64,000 bases of DNA, taken from positions 22,578 to 86,577 of the forward strand of contig DATIYM010000060.1 in assembly GCA_035517615.1 (NCBI GenBank). The letters are read 5' to 3'. Every line of letters starts with the position of its first letter. Position 1 is the stretch's first letter. Below are positions 9,388 to 17,708 of this stretch, piece by piece. Both the position numbers and the translations under genes were made by a program. Origin of the DNA: AG25 sp035517615. GTDB lineage: Bacteria; Gemmatimonadota; Gemmatimonadetes; Gemmatimonadales; GWC2-71-9. The notes under the pieces are model-generated. The model made no database searches. It was not told the origin of the DNA and was given only the letters and a program-made list of their open reading frames with translations.

Positions 9388-10587
9388 CTATGTTCCGGCC
9401 CCGGTGATGTCACCGGGGCTTTGTTTTTTTGTTAACCGGTCAGCCACGAGGAAGAATGGAATAGCGGCCAGCTCGAGCGCCACGGCCGCCGCAACGGTCG
9501 CGCCGATCGAGTGGTCGTATAGCCACCCCAAGAGCGCGCTGCCCAAAAACCAGAACACCACGTACCCGGCCGTAAACACGCCATACGCTGTCGCTCGCCG
9601 GTTGGACGCGACCAGCGGCGCGATCGCCGCCGCCATGATCGATTCGTGGACTCCCATGCCGAGTCCCCAGATCGCCACTCCCCAGAGCGCAATCCAGCGG
9701 CCGCCGAGCAGTGCGAGCGGCGCGTACGCGGCTGACACGAGGGTGAGTGGCGCGAGCACCTTGATTCCCCCGCGGTCGAACATCCGGCCGAACACCAGGG
9801 ATCCCGCGCCGCCCGTTCCCATGGCGACCGCGTAGAACACCGGGATCGTGGCGTCGCCGATGAACGCCGCTTGATGGAAATGGAACGCGATCAGCGGAAA
9901 ATCCGCAAAACCGGCCGCGACCAACGCCGCGCCCGCGAAGTACACCCAGAACGTCCGGGGGAGTGCACCCTGAGCGTTCACGTGGCGTTGCGATTCCATC
10001 TGCTCGGGACGCGGGTACAGCACGCGCGCGATCACGAGCAGAGTCAGCGTGCAGAGCGCGGGTATCGCGAGGACCGAGAACGCGAGTCGATAATCCGCGC
10101 TCCCCGTCAGCACGAGTGCCATGATGAGCGGTCCGACCAATGCTCCGAACTGATCGAGCCCTTCGTGCAGGCCGAACGCCCAACCGTAGCCGCCCATTTC
10201 CCCGCCCGCGTGTGACAGCATCACATCTCGCGGTGGATTGCGCGTCGCCCTTCCGATCCGCTCGAGCACGAGCAACGCCACGGCGGCGGGCCAGCTGCGC
10301 GCCAGCGCGAGGGCGGGAACGGCGAGCATCTGGATCACATATCCCGTGATCGTGATGGGCCAGTACGCTTTGGTGCGGTCGGCCAGCGGGCCTGAAAACA
10401 GCCGGAAGCCGTACCCGGCCAGCTCGCCGAACCCGCTCGCGGTGCCGACGATCGCGCCGCTCGCCCCAAGCACGGCCAGAAACGGTCCTGCAATCCCTCG
10501 GGCTCCCTCGTACACAAAGTCGGCGAAGAAGCTCATGATGCCCACAAGCAAAACGAACTGGAGGGCCTGGCGTCTCTTGTCGCGCAT
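9388..10587 (-). CDS. Major facilitator superfamily transporter
   Basis: A 399-residue polytopic membrane protein opening with MRDKRRQALQFVLLVGIMSF. It has about 12 hydrophobic segments, the loop DRTKAYWPI after the second helix, and RIGRATRNPPRD, an MFS motif seen in multidrug or sugar-type permeases. Substrate unknown. Its ATG lies 8 bases after the U-tract of the terminator of the upstream lipoprotein gene and has no evident ribosome binding site. Its last codons overlap the terminator of the convergent lipoprotein gene. A second copy of its first 50 or so residues survives in the chimeric ORF at 11318-11566. Confidence 0.9.
   Translation of the reverse strand: MRDKRRQALQFVLLVGIMSFFADFVYEGARGIAGPFLAVLGASGAIVGTASGFGELAGYGFRLFSGPLADRTKAYWPITITGYVIQMLAVPALALARSWPAAVALLVLERIGRATRNPPRDVMLSHAGGEMGGYGWAFGLHEGLDQFGALVGPLIMALVLTGSADYRLAFSVLAIPALCTLTLLVIARVLYPRPEQMESQRHVNAQGALPRTFWVYFAGAALVAAGFADFPLIAFHFHQAAFIGDATIPVFYAVAMGTGGAGSLVFGRMFDRGGIKVLAPLTLVSAAYAPLALLGGRWIALWGVAIWGLGMGVHESIMAAAIAPLVASNRRATAYGVFTAGYVVFWFLGSALLGWLYDHSIGATVAAAVALELAAIPFFLVADRLTKKQSPGDITGAGT
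9398..9430 (+). terminator. Rho-independent terminator of the 8953 lipoprotein gene
   Basis: A perfect 10-base-pair stem (GCCCCGGTGA at 9398-9407 with TCACCGGGGC at 9410-9419) is followed by T-rich TTTGTTTTTTT. It lies inside the 3' coding end of the convergent MFS gene, whose C-terminal residues (D-I-T-G-A) are encoded by the stem. Confidence 0.88.
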
Positions 10588-10594
10588 CGGGTGG

Positions 10595-10630
10595 CAAAAA
10601 ACTAAGGCTCCGGCTGGTTCACCGGAGCCT
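10595..10630 (-). terminator. Rho-independent terminator of the 10656 lipoprotein gene
   Basis: Read on the minus strand, a 9-base-pair stem (arms 10605-10613 and 10622-10630) with an 8-base loop is followed by TTAGTTTTTT. The MFS start codon follows 8 bases after the U-tract, so the hairpin separates the lipoprotein gene from the MFS gene and could act as an attenuator. Confidence 0.85.
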
Positions 10631-10655
10631 GTGTGTCGCCAAAATGGACGGACGC

Positions 10656-11096
10656 TCAGTCACACGGGATGCCCGCCCCGTAGAGCCCGTCGCGACAGAA
10701 TTGTGACGTGCCCTGATGTTCGGCCTGATTGTACAGCGCGAACCACGCTCCAGCGAACCCGAGAACTCCAACGCCGATGGCAAGCCCCGTCTTCGTGGCC
10801 GAGTGCTGTTGCGCCTCGAGCTTCGAGACATCTTCCAAGGACAGCTCCTCGAATTGATGGATACCGTTCCACTGTTGCACGAAGCCCATCAACGTGTCGT
10901 CTTCGACGCGAGCACCGACCATGATGAAGCTCGTGCCGTCGGGTCGCGTGACGCGCACGTTCTTGGGGTGCGCGTCGTCGAGGTACGAGGCTGGCTCCTT
11001 GACCCGAACCATCCCCGTGCATCCGGCGGCGGCGAGTACGAGCAAGACCGCGACGCTGTGCCAGTAATGTCGTGAGCTCAAGTATTGAGGAGGCAT
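10656..11096 (-). CDS. Small lipoprotein, paralogue B
   Basis: I start at ATG 11096 rather than at an upstream in-frame codon at 11171 because this puts the signal sequence at the N-terminus: a hydrophobic run ending AAAGC, with the lipidated Cys at residue 26. The 146-residue protein keeps the family pattern: PASYLDD, a V-R-V-T strand, DDTLMGF, and FEELSLEDV in place of YTEIPLTEV. A hydrophobic segment lies near residues 103-121. The C-terminal tail has two cysteines (FCRDG and the terminal IPCD). Function unknown. Confidence 0.75.
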   Translation of the reverse strand: MPPQYLSSRHYWHSVAVLLVLAAAGCTGMVRVKEPASYLDDAHPKNVRVTRPDGTSFIMVGARVEDDTLMGFVQQWNGIHQFEELSLEDVSKLEAQQHSATKTGLAIGVGVLGFAGAWFALYNQAEHQGTSQFCRDGLYGAGIPCD

Positions 11097-11317
11097 TCCT
11101 GATCCATTTCGATAGGCGTCGAACTCTCCGGAGACTCGTGCGGGCGGTGCGAGGCGCTCACGGGTGTGCATGCGATCCCTCGGGCTGGGCGGTCTTCGTC
11201 ATATTGTTATTCGTTATCGCCATGCGAGACATATCTCAGGATTCAACCGCAGTCAATGCGCGGCGACTGCCTCCAGTAGCCCGAACGCGGCTGCTGTGCG
11301 ATCGCGTTAGACGAGCG

Positions 11318-11566
11318 CTACGGAACGTTAGTGGTATGCGTGCAGACGCACACGTCGTCGAAGTCGCAGTCGCAATAGTTGACTCCCCCGAGGTGATTGC
11401 CGTTGCTCGCGCCGCTTGCGGTACCGACGATCGCGCCGGTGGCACCGAGTACCGCGAGAAAGGGACCGGCGATCGCACGGCCCCCCTCGTACACGAAATC
11501 AGCGAAGAAGCTCAGGATCCCGATGAGCAGGACGAAATGGAGGGCGCGACGTTTGGTGGCGTTCAT
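11318..11566 (-). pseudogene. Chimeric ORF: MFS N-terminus joined to a lipoprotein C-terminal tail
   Basis: From ATG 11566 (GAGGG just upstream) the first 50 or so residues closely match the MFS protein encoded at 9388-10587 (for example LSFFADFVYEGGRAIAGPFL). After TGAIVGTASG the match ends. The rest, through CDCDFDDVCVC, resembles the C-terminal tail of lipoprotein paralogue C (CDCDFDEVCAC). The simplest explanation is an in-frame deletion between an MFS copy and a following lipoprotein copy. The product would have one or two membrane segments and a Cys/Asp tail. It may be dead or a new small protein. Confidence 0.75.
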
Positions 11567-11573
11567 GACCCTC

Positions 11574-11610
11574 AAAAAAAACTCAGCCCCGGTGCGAAGC
11601 CGGGGCTGAG
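11574..11610 (-). terminator. Rho-independent terminator of the 11635 lipoprotein gene
   Basis: On the minus strand an 11-base-pair perfect stem (11600-11610 with 11582-11592) and a 7-base loop precede eight U. The chimeric ORF starts 7 bases beyond the U-tract. This copies the lipoprotein-terminator-MFS arrangement at 10595-10630. Confidence 0.92.
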
Positions 11611-11634
11611 AATGTCAATGCTGCTAGCGGCAGG

Positions 11635-12093
11635 TCAGCAGGCGCAGACCTCGTCGAAGTCGCAGTCGCAGGGGATTTGCCCGGGTCCCTGCTTCGGGCC
11701 GTTCCCGCCCCCACCCACCAGCTGCGAGTAGACCACATAGGACACGGTTCCGAGACCGACGAGAACGGCGGCCGTCCGGACCGGCGCGGATTGCTTGGCC
11801 CGCATTTGTCGAACGTCGGTGAGCGGAATTTCCTGGTACAGGGCCATCGGAGAAGTTTCGGTCGGGAGGCTGAAGCCGATGAGCGTGTCACCCTGCAGCC
11901 GGGGTTGTGAAATGCGGTAGGTCGTGTCGTTGTGCTTGCGAATCACCCAAACCTCGGTCGGCTGCTGTACCTCGAGGTAGCTCAGTGGCTTTGGTACGGA
12001 CGAAACGGCGGTACAGGCCGCGGTCAGGCTTGCCAGCACGACTCCCGATGCGAGTCCATACGCCCAAATCTGTTGTGCCTTTACGCTTCTCAT
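11635..12093 (-). CDS. Small lipoprotein, paralogue C, with Cys/Asp-rich tail
   Basis: Starts at ATG 12093, 5 bases after GAGG. The 152-residue protein has a signal ending LTAAC (lipid Cys at 27) and the family pattern: KPLSYLEV, QQPTEVWV, GDTLIGF, YQEIPLTDV. A hydrophobic segment lies at about 110-128, followed by a Gly-rich linker and the tail CDCDFDEVCAC. Four Cys and four acidic residues in eleven suggest a metal- or disulfide-forming tail; this is inference. The gene is divergent from the metal-efflux operon, with 217 bases between them. Confidence 0.82.
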   Translation of the reverse strand: MRSVKAQQIWAYGLASGVVLASLTAACTAVSSVPKPLSYLEVQQPTEVWVIRKHNDTTYRISQPRLQGDTLIGFSLPTETSPMALYQEIPLTDVRQMRAKQSAPVRTAAVLVGLGTVSYVVYSQLVGGGGNGPKQGPGQIPCDCDFDEVCAC

Positions 12094-12310
12094 ACGCACC
12101 TCGTTTTTCGCGCCTGGGGTCAGTCATTGACTGTCCCACTTGCCTACCCCACAGACTGGAAGTTGGCACTTGCGGCAACGTCCTGCAAGGGCAGAACCGC
12201 CCGTGACAACCCTCCAGAATGCCCGCATATTGGCCACCCTGCATCAAATGGAAGGGCCGCGGCGTAGTCAGAAGCAGTCCCGCGACTGAACACACGCTTT
12301 GTGAGGACGG
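12094..12310. promoter_or_regulatory. Divergent intergenic region between lipoprotein C and the efflux operon
   Basis: 217 bases that must hold the promoters of both flanking genes. I see no convincing -35/-10 pair. The stretch 12247-12300 has GCAGTCCCGCGACTG, which recalls the core of cobalamin riboswitches but without clear flanking helices. The start at 12311 has GAGG immediately upstream. Confidence 0.3.
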
Positions 12311-13684
12311 ATGCCGGTGATGACAACAGCCAGGCAGCGGCTGGGCGCGTCCGTGCGGACCCGTCGCGATCTTCATGTCCTGTTTGCCCTTGCCGTACTG
12401 ATCGCGGCCCGACCCGCGCGTGTCTTGGCGCAAGACAGTGTGAGTAATGTATCGGGCGATACGCTCCATCTAACGCTGTCCGACCTGCTCGACAGCATTC
12501 AGTCGTCTCACCCCGTCGTAGCACAGGGCTCGGCTATGGTGCTCGCCGCGCACCAACGCCGCAACGCCGCGGGTCGCCTGCTCGACAATCCAAACCTCGA
12601 ATGGCAGCACTCGGGTGCGACGTCGTATCTCATGATCCTGCGGCAGCCGATCTTCTGGCCCTGGGACGTCACGGCCCGGCGTCACCTGGGCGACGCGGAA
12701 GTGGCGGTCGCGCACTCCGAATCGCAGCTGCTAACCGACAGCGTCGCACTTGCGGCGGCGCAGCGCTTCGCGGATGTCCTGCGGGACCGGGCGCAGGTGG
12801 CGCTCGCGACCGAAGCAGAGAGCCTCGCCTCGGTGGTGTACGACCGATCCGTCGCCGCGCGACAGCTCGGCGAGGTGGGAGATCTCACCGTGCTCCAGGC
12901 GCGCGTCGCCCTCGATGCCGCCCGCCGCGACCGCGCGACAGCCGGCGATGAACATCGCGTGTCGATGACAAACCTCGCACTCATGATCGGTGTGCCGCCT
13001 GACGCTCCGATTGTTCCGGAGGGTGACCTCGCAACGCTGGCCGCGGTTTCCGAGCCCGATTCGGGGTATCTCGCGTTGGCGCTCGGCACGGACCCCGAGC
13101 TGCAGCGCTTTACGGCCGCGAAGATTCGGGCAGATCGTGAGGCGAGCCTGTGGCGCTCCCAGGGCCGAATTCCGCAACTTACGTTTGGGCCGAGCTTTGG
13201 TTGGTCGATCAACGCAGTGGCTACGATCCCGCCCGTCCCGCCCAGCACCACGCCGACGTACAAGAACGCGGACATTCACTACCTCGGATTCGACGTCGAG
13301 CTCGATATTCCCATCTGGCACGGTCACGCGGCGGAGACCGAGGCCGCCAATCAGGATCGGGCTGCCGCGGAAGCCGGCCATCAGGCACGGCAGCGTGAGC
13401 TGCAATTCGAAGTGCTCGACGCTACTACGACCATGTCGCGCGCCTCCCGGCAGCTTCAGGTGTTGCGCACCGGCGATCTCGCGCGCGCCCGGTTGGCCGA
13501 CAGCTTGGCGGCCAACGCTCTCCGCGCTGGCGGCCCATATCTGACCACGTGGGTGAGTGCCCGAGAGGGGTATCTCGACGCGCGCCGCGCCGAGCTGGAC
13601 CTATTGTGGCAGGCCGCCCGGGCGCGACTGATCCTTCAGTACCTCACCGGCACACTCCTCGCACCACCATCCGAAGGTCAATGA
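12311..13684 (+). CDS. TolC-family outer-membrane efflux protein
   Basis: The outer-membrane duct of a tripartite efflux pump. Of 457 residues, a signal peptide ends near VLAQ (about 40), followed by the repeated helical hairpins of the OEP fold, with LLDNPNLEW and a matching second half (TFGPSFGWSINAV; IPIWHG). It shows the coiled-coil composition typical of CusC/CzcC proteins. Its stop overlaps the start of the membrane-fusion gene by 4 bases (ATGA). Confidence 0.88.
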   Translation: MPVMTTARQRLGASVRTRRDLHVLFALAVLIAARPARVLAQDSVSNVSGDTLHLTLSDLLDSIQSSHPVVAQGSAMVLAAHQRRNAAGRLLDNPNLEWQHSGATSYLMILRQPIFWPWDVTARRHLGDAEVAVAHSESQLLTDSVALAAAQRFADVLRDRAQVALATEAESLASVVYDRSVAARQLGEVGDLTVLQARVALDAARRDRATAGDEHRVSMTNLALMIGVPPDAPIVPEGDLATLAAVSEPDSGYLALALGTDPELQRFTAAKIRADREASLWRSQGRIPQLTFGPSFGWSINAVATIPPVPPSTTPTYKNADIHYLGFDVELDIPIWHGHAAETEAANQDRAAAEAGHQARQRELQFEVLDATTTMSRASRQLQVLRTGDLARARLADSLAANALRAGGPYLTTWVSAREGYLDARRAELDLLWQAARARLILQYLTGTLLAPPSEGQ

Positions 13685-14637
13685 AAGGGAAATGGTCCAT
13701 GCGCTGGGCTCGCCGGCAGGGCCTCACACTGCTCATCGTGTCCCTAACGGTGGGTGCGTGTCACAGGGGCAAGTCTCGTCATAGCGCCGATGCTGGGAAT
13801 GCCACCGTCACGCTCACGCCCCGCGCGCTCGCCGTGACCGGTGTCGCGACCGAAACGGCCACGGCCAGCAGCGTACCGGAATCGTTCTCGACTACGGGTG
13901 AGATCGGGTTCGATCCTTCGCGAGTGGTCGCGGTCAACGCGCCCGTGACCGGTCGAGTGCAGCGACTGCTCGTGGGCGTCGGTGACCGGGTCAACGCGGG
14001 TGACACGCTCGCGACCGTACAGAGTCCCGAATTTCTGTCCGGCGCCGCCGTGGTGACGGCCCCCCGTGCGGGCGTAATCACAGTGCTCGCGGCGGGTCCG
14101 CAGCAGCTCGTGACCGCCGGGACCGAGCTGATGCGGGTCGCGGGTATCGATCGGGTGTGGCTGAGGGTGGATCTGTACGCGCAGTACGCATCGCTGGCGC
14201 GCTCCGATCTCCCCGTGGAAGCACGCGTGGCGGCCTTCCCCGGCCAGGTTTGGAAAGGTCGGCTCGCGGGGGTCGCGCCGAACGTCGACAGTGTGACGCA
14301 GGCGGTCGCTGCCCGTGTGGTGCTCGACAACAGCGACCACCGCCTGCTCCCGGGCATGTACGCGGACGTGCAGGTGCAAACCGGAGGCTCGATCCGTGGC
14401 ATCCTGATTCCCCGGGAAGCCGTCATTCATGACGGCGGCCGGCAGCTGGTGATGATCCGCCAGGGGACCGCCGAAAGTCCGAATTTCTTTCCCAGTGTCG
14501 TGCAGCTCGGTCCGGTGGTCGATACGCGCGTGGCGGTGCTCCGGGGCGTGAACCCCGGTGAGCAGGTCGTCGTGAAGGGTGGCTACGAGCTCTACAGCGC
14601 GGGGTATGCGTTCGCCCGCGGCGCCGAGGAGGAATAG
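13681..14637 (+). CDS. HlyD/CusB-type periplasmic adaptor, lipoprotein
   Basis: Links the inner-membrane RND pump to the TolC-like duct. It starts at ATG 13681, sharing ATGA with the preceding stop. The 318-residue protein has a signal ending TVGAC (probable lipidated Cys 27), a biotinyl-like half motif V-N-A-P-V-T-G-R-V-Q-R-L, the hairpin region, a beta-barrel domain (VWLRVDLYAQYASL) and a membrane-proximal domain (IPREAVIHDGG). The family is heavy-metal or drug efflux. I see no His- or Met-rich N-terminal metal-binding extension, so the substrate is open. Confidence 0.88.
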   Translation: MKGKWSMRWARRQGLTLLIVSLTVGACHRGKSRHSADAGNATVTLTPRALAVTGVATETATASSVPESFSTTGEIGFDPSRVVAVNAPVTGRVQRLLVGVGDRVNAGDTLATVQSPEFLSGAAVVTAPRAGVITVLAAGPQQLVTAGTELMRVAGIDRVWLRVDLYAQYASLARSDLPVEARVAAFPGQVWKGRLAGVAPNVDSVTQAVAARVVLDNSDHRLLPGMYADVQVQTGGSIRGILIPREAVIHDGGRQLVMIRQGTAESPNFFPSVVQLGPVVDTRVAVLRGVNPGEQVVVKGGYELYSAGYAFARGAEEE

Positions 14638-14642
14638 CGGGA

Positions 14643-17600
14643 ATGCTGCGGCGCATCATTCTTTTTTCGCTCACACATCGGTTCCTCGTGTTTGCGCTGG
14701 CATTAGGCGCGGCGGCCGCGGGTGTCATCGCCCTCAATCGCATGCCCGCCGATGTGCTCCCGCCGCTCAATGCTCCGGTGGTCCTTGTGGTTGTGGCCAA
14801 CGAGGGCCTGGCGCCTCAGGAAATGGAAGCGCTCGCCGCGCGGCCGCTCGAAGCGGCGGTACGCGCGCTTCCGGGTGTGCAGTTCGTCCGGACCAAGAGC
14901 AGCCAGGGGCTCACGATTCTCTGGGTGCAGTTCGCCTGGGGCAGCGATTTCTACCGCATTCTGCAGCAAGTGGCGGGGGCAGTTGCCCAGGTCCAGGGCC
15001 AGTTCCCTCCGGGCACCCAGCCGCCGGTGCTGTCCTCCGCCACGAGCCGGCTCCAGCAGGTCGTGGAGTTCTATCTCGCCGGCGACCTTCCGCCCCGCGA
15101 CCTGCGCGAGCTGGCAGATTACGACGTCCGGTTCGCCCTGCTGGGAATTCCCGGCGTGATGCGCGTGCTCGATATGGGGGGCGAGGTGCGGCAATACCAC
15201 GTCGCCGTTCACCTCAACGCCCTTGCCGCATATCGTGTCGGCCTGGACGACATCGCCAATGCGATCCGTCGATCCAACGTGAGCTTCGCGGGCGGATTTC
15301 TCGTCACCGGACCCCAGGAAGTCACGGTCCGCGGCCTGGGCCGCCTCCGGACGCTCGACGACCTGGCCAACGTTCGGGTGACCTCGGTGGGGGGACGGCC
15401 GCTCCTGCTCAAGGACGTCGCGACCGTCGAGGAGGGGAGTGCGATCCGCCGCAGCGCGGCCTCGCTCGGTGGGCGGGTGGTCGTCACCGGAACGGTGAGT
15501 AAGCAGTACGGCTCAGACACCCGTCCCATCGCGACCGCGGTCGAGAGCACATTCGCCACGCTTCGCACGCAGCTGCCGCATACAGTGACGCTGCGTACGT
15601 TCTACTCACAGGCGCAGTTGATCGATTACTCGCTGGCCGGGCTGCGTGACGCGCTGCTCATCGGCGGTGCGGCGGTAGTTCTCGTGATCTGGCTGCTTGT
15701 GGGCGACTGGGTCCTGACGCTCGTGATTGCGGCCATCATGCCGCTGTCGCTGCTCGCCACCTTTGCCGCGATGGGGCTCGCCGGCATCGGTTTGGACACG
15801 ATGTCGCTGGGCGGCATCGCGGTCGGCCTCGGGATCATGATCGATGCTGCGATCGTGGACACGGAGAACATCTACCGCCACCTCCGCGAGCGGCCCGATG
15901 ACAAGGTGAATGCCGCGCTCGAAGGCTCGCTCGAGGTCCGCCGCCCGGTGCTGTTCTCGACGTTGATCATCGCGGGGATGTTCGTTCCGGTGTTCTTCCT
16001 GGGCGGAATTGCCGGCCGCATCTTCACGCCATTCGCATTTGCGGTGCTCTCCACGGTGATCATCGGGTACGTGCTGAGCCTGACCGTGACGCCGGCGCTT
16101 GCGGCGACATTTCTGCGACCCGAGCGCAAGAGTGCGCGGGCCGGCTTTCTCATTCCCACGCTGCGGCAGCGTTACGAAGCTGCCATCGACGATGTGATCC
16201 GGCACCCCGCACGCGTCGGGGTGGTCACGCTGGCCGTCGTCATCGTCACGGCAGTGATCGCATCCGCGGTGGGGTTCGATTTTCTGCCCGAGCTCGACGA
16301 GGGAGCGATGATGGTGAAGGTCCAGTCGCCTCCCGGGACGAGCCTTGATCTTACGGATCTGCAGGCGCGGCGCGCCGCCGAGATCATCGCCCGCGGCCCG
16401 GACGTGCGCGAGGTAATCGTGCGCGCGGGGCAGCCGGAAGGCTCGGAAGAACCTGAAGGCGTCAACAACACCGAGATCTGGGTGCGCCTCGCGCCGTTCG
16501 GCCATCGAAAAGACAACATCGAGACGATCCGTCGCTGGATGCGCGACAGCCTGGCGGCGATTACCGGCGCGCGCGTGATCGTGACCGCTCCGCTGATCGA
16601 GCGCATTCAGGAAAGCCTGGGCCAGTCCACCGCTCCGCTCGTGGTGAGCATTGTCGGCGACAACCTCGACACGCTCTCGTCGCTGTCCGACCGGCTCGCA
16701 CGCACGATGAGCGAAATCAAAGGAATCGTGGACGTGAACCCGGAAGCCGCGGAAGCGGTCACCCAGATTGCCGTCCGGCCCGACCGGCTGCGCGCAGCGC
16801 GATATGGGCTCGATCCGGAGGATATCGCGGGGGCGGTCGAGCTGGCGTACGAAGGCAGGGTGGTGACCACGGTATTGCGGGGCCAGCGCAAGGAATATGG
16901 TGTCTTCATGCGGCTCCAGAAGCAGGACCGCGCGGGAATCGAGGACTTGGGGCGGCTGCCGATTGCGACTCGAGCGGGAGGCAACGTCCGGCTCGATCAG
17001 GTGGCCGACGTATCGCTGTCACGGGGGCCATCGGCGATCCGGCGCGACAACGGCGAGCGCCGCATCCAGGTAGATGGAAATCTCGCCGGCATTGATCTCT
17101 CCTCCGCGGTAGCGGCGCTGCGGGCGCGAATTCCGGATCTCCAGCTACCTCCGGGCTACCAGATTCGGTTCGCGGGGAGTTACGAGGAGCAGCGCCGCGT
17201 GGAGCAGGCGATCAGTATCGCCATTGTCGCGGCGATCTTCGTGATCTTCGTCATCCTGGAAGCGGCGTTCGGGTCGGCCAAGCAGGCGGCGCTTATGATT
17301 CTCACGATTCCGTTGGCGCTGTCGGGCGGCGTGGTGGCGCTGTGGATCACCCGCAGCACCTTCAACGTGTCGTCGTTGATCGGCATCCTGGCTCTGTTCG
17401 GGCTGGCGATTCAAAAAGCCGTGCTGCTGCTCCAGCACGCGAACGATGACATGGCACGGGGACTCGGACCCGATGAGGCCGCCAAGGCGGCGGCCATCAT
17501 CCGATTCCGCCCGGTGTTCCTGACGACGGCGGCCGCCGCCCTCGCGGTACTCCCGCTCGCCATCGGCCTGGGCGCCGGCGCCCAGCTGCAGCAGCCCATG

Positions 17601-17708
17601 GCGATCGTGATTGTCGGTGGTGTGACGAGCGATATGCTGCTCGCCCTGGGCGTGCTTCCGGCTCTATACAAGTACACGGTGAGACGGCGTCAAGAGAGAA
17701 CCGTCTAG
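14643..17708 (+). CDS. RND efflux transporter, CusA/CzcA-like (heavy-metal type)
   Basis: Proton-driven inner-membrane pump of 1021 residues. Membrane segment 4 reads GGIAVGLGIMIDAAIVDTENI, close to CusA in keeping Asp and Glu at the proton-relay positions. DFLPELDEGAMMVKV in the periplasmic domain is characteristic of the heavy-metal branch. Two large periplasmic loops and twelve membrane segments can be followed. The metal cannot be fixed from sequence reading; Cu/Ag or Co/Zn/Cd are possible. It starts 5 bases after the adaptor gene. Its stop interlocks with that of the convergent lipoprotein gene in the sequence CTAG. Confidence 0.9.
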   Translation: MLRRIILFSLTHRFLVFALALGAAAAGVIALNRMPADVLPPLNAPVVLVVVANEGLAPQEMEALAARPLEAAVRALPGVQFVRTKSSQGLTILWVQFAWGSDFYRILQQVAGAVAQVQGQFPPGTQPPVLSSATSRLQQVVEFYLAGDLPPRDLRELADYDVRFALLGIPGVMRVLDMGGEVRQYHVAVHLNALAAYRVGLDDIANAIRRSNVSFAGGFLVTGPQEVTVRGLGRLRTLDDLANVRVTSVGGRPLLLKDVATVEEGSAIRRSAASLGGRVVVTGTVSKQYGSDTRPIATAVESTFATLRTQLPHTVTLRTFYSQAQLIDYSLAGLRDALLIGGAAVVLVIWLLVGDWVLTLVIAAIMPLSLLATFAAMGLAGIGLDTMSLGGIAVGLGIMIDAAIVDTENIYRHLRERPDDKVNAALEGSLEVRRPVLFSTLIIAGMFVPVFFLGGIAGRIFTPFAFAVLSTVIIGYVLSLTVTPALAATFLRPERKSARAGFLIPTLRQRYEAAIDDVIRHPARVGVVTLAVVIVTAVIASAVGFDFLPELDEGAMMVKVQSPPGTSLDLTDLQARRAAEIIARGPDVREVIVRAGQPEGSEEPEGVNNTEIWVRLAPFGHRKDNIETIRRWMRDSLAAITGARVIVTAPLIERIQESLGQSTAPLVVSIVGDNLDTLSSLSDRLARTMSEIKGIVDVNPEAAEAVTQIAVRPDRLRAARYGLDPEDIAGAVELAYEGRVVTTVLRGQRKEYGVFMRLQKQDRAGIEDLGRLPIATRAGGNVRLDQVADVSLSRGPSAIRRDNGERRIQVDGNLAGIDLSSAVAALRARIPDLQLPPGYQIRFAGSYEEQRRVEQAISIAIVAAIFVIFVILEAAFGSAKQAALMILTIPLALSGGVVALWITRSTFNVSSLIGILALFGLAIQKAVLLLQHANDDMARGLGPDEAAKAAAIIRFRPVFLTTAAAALAVLPLAIGLGAGAQLQQPMAIVIVGGVTSDMLLALGVLPALYKYTVRRRQERTV

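Noticed and set aside
9440..10597. 385-codon minus-strand ORF in another frame of the MFS region
   Set aside because: It is a high-GC shadow frame, Arg-rich and without membrane segments.
11072..11731. 219-codon plus-strand ORF over the lipoprotein/MFS-remnant region
   Set aside because: It is the antisense frame of the lipoprotein and chimeric genes; its product has no coherent motif and its start lies inside another gene's leader.
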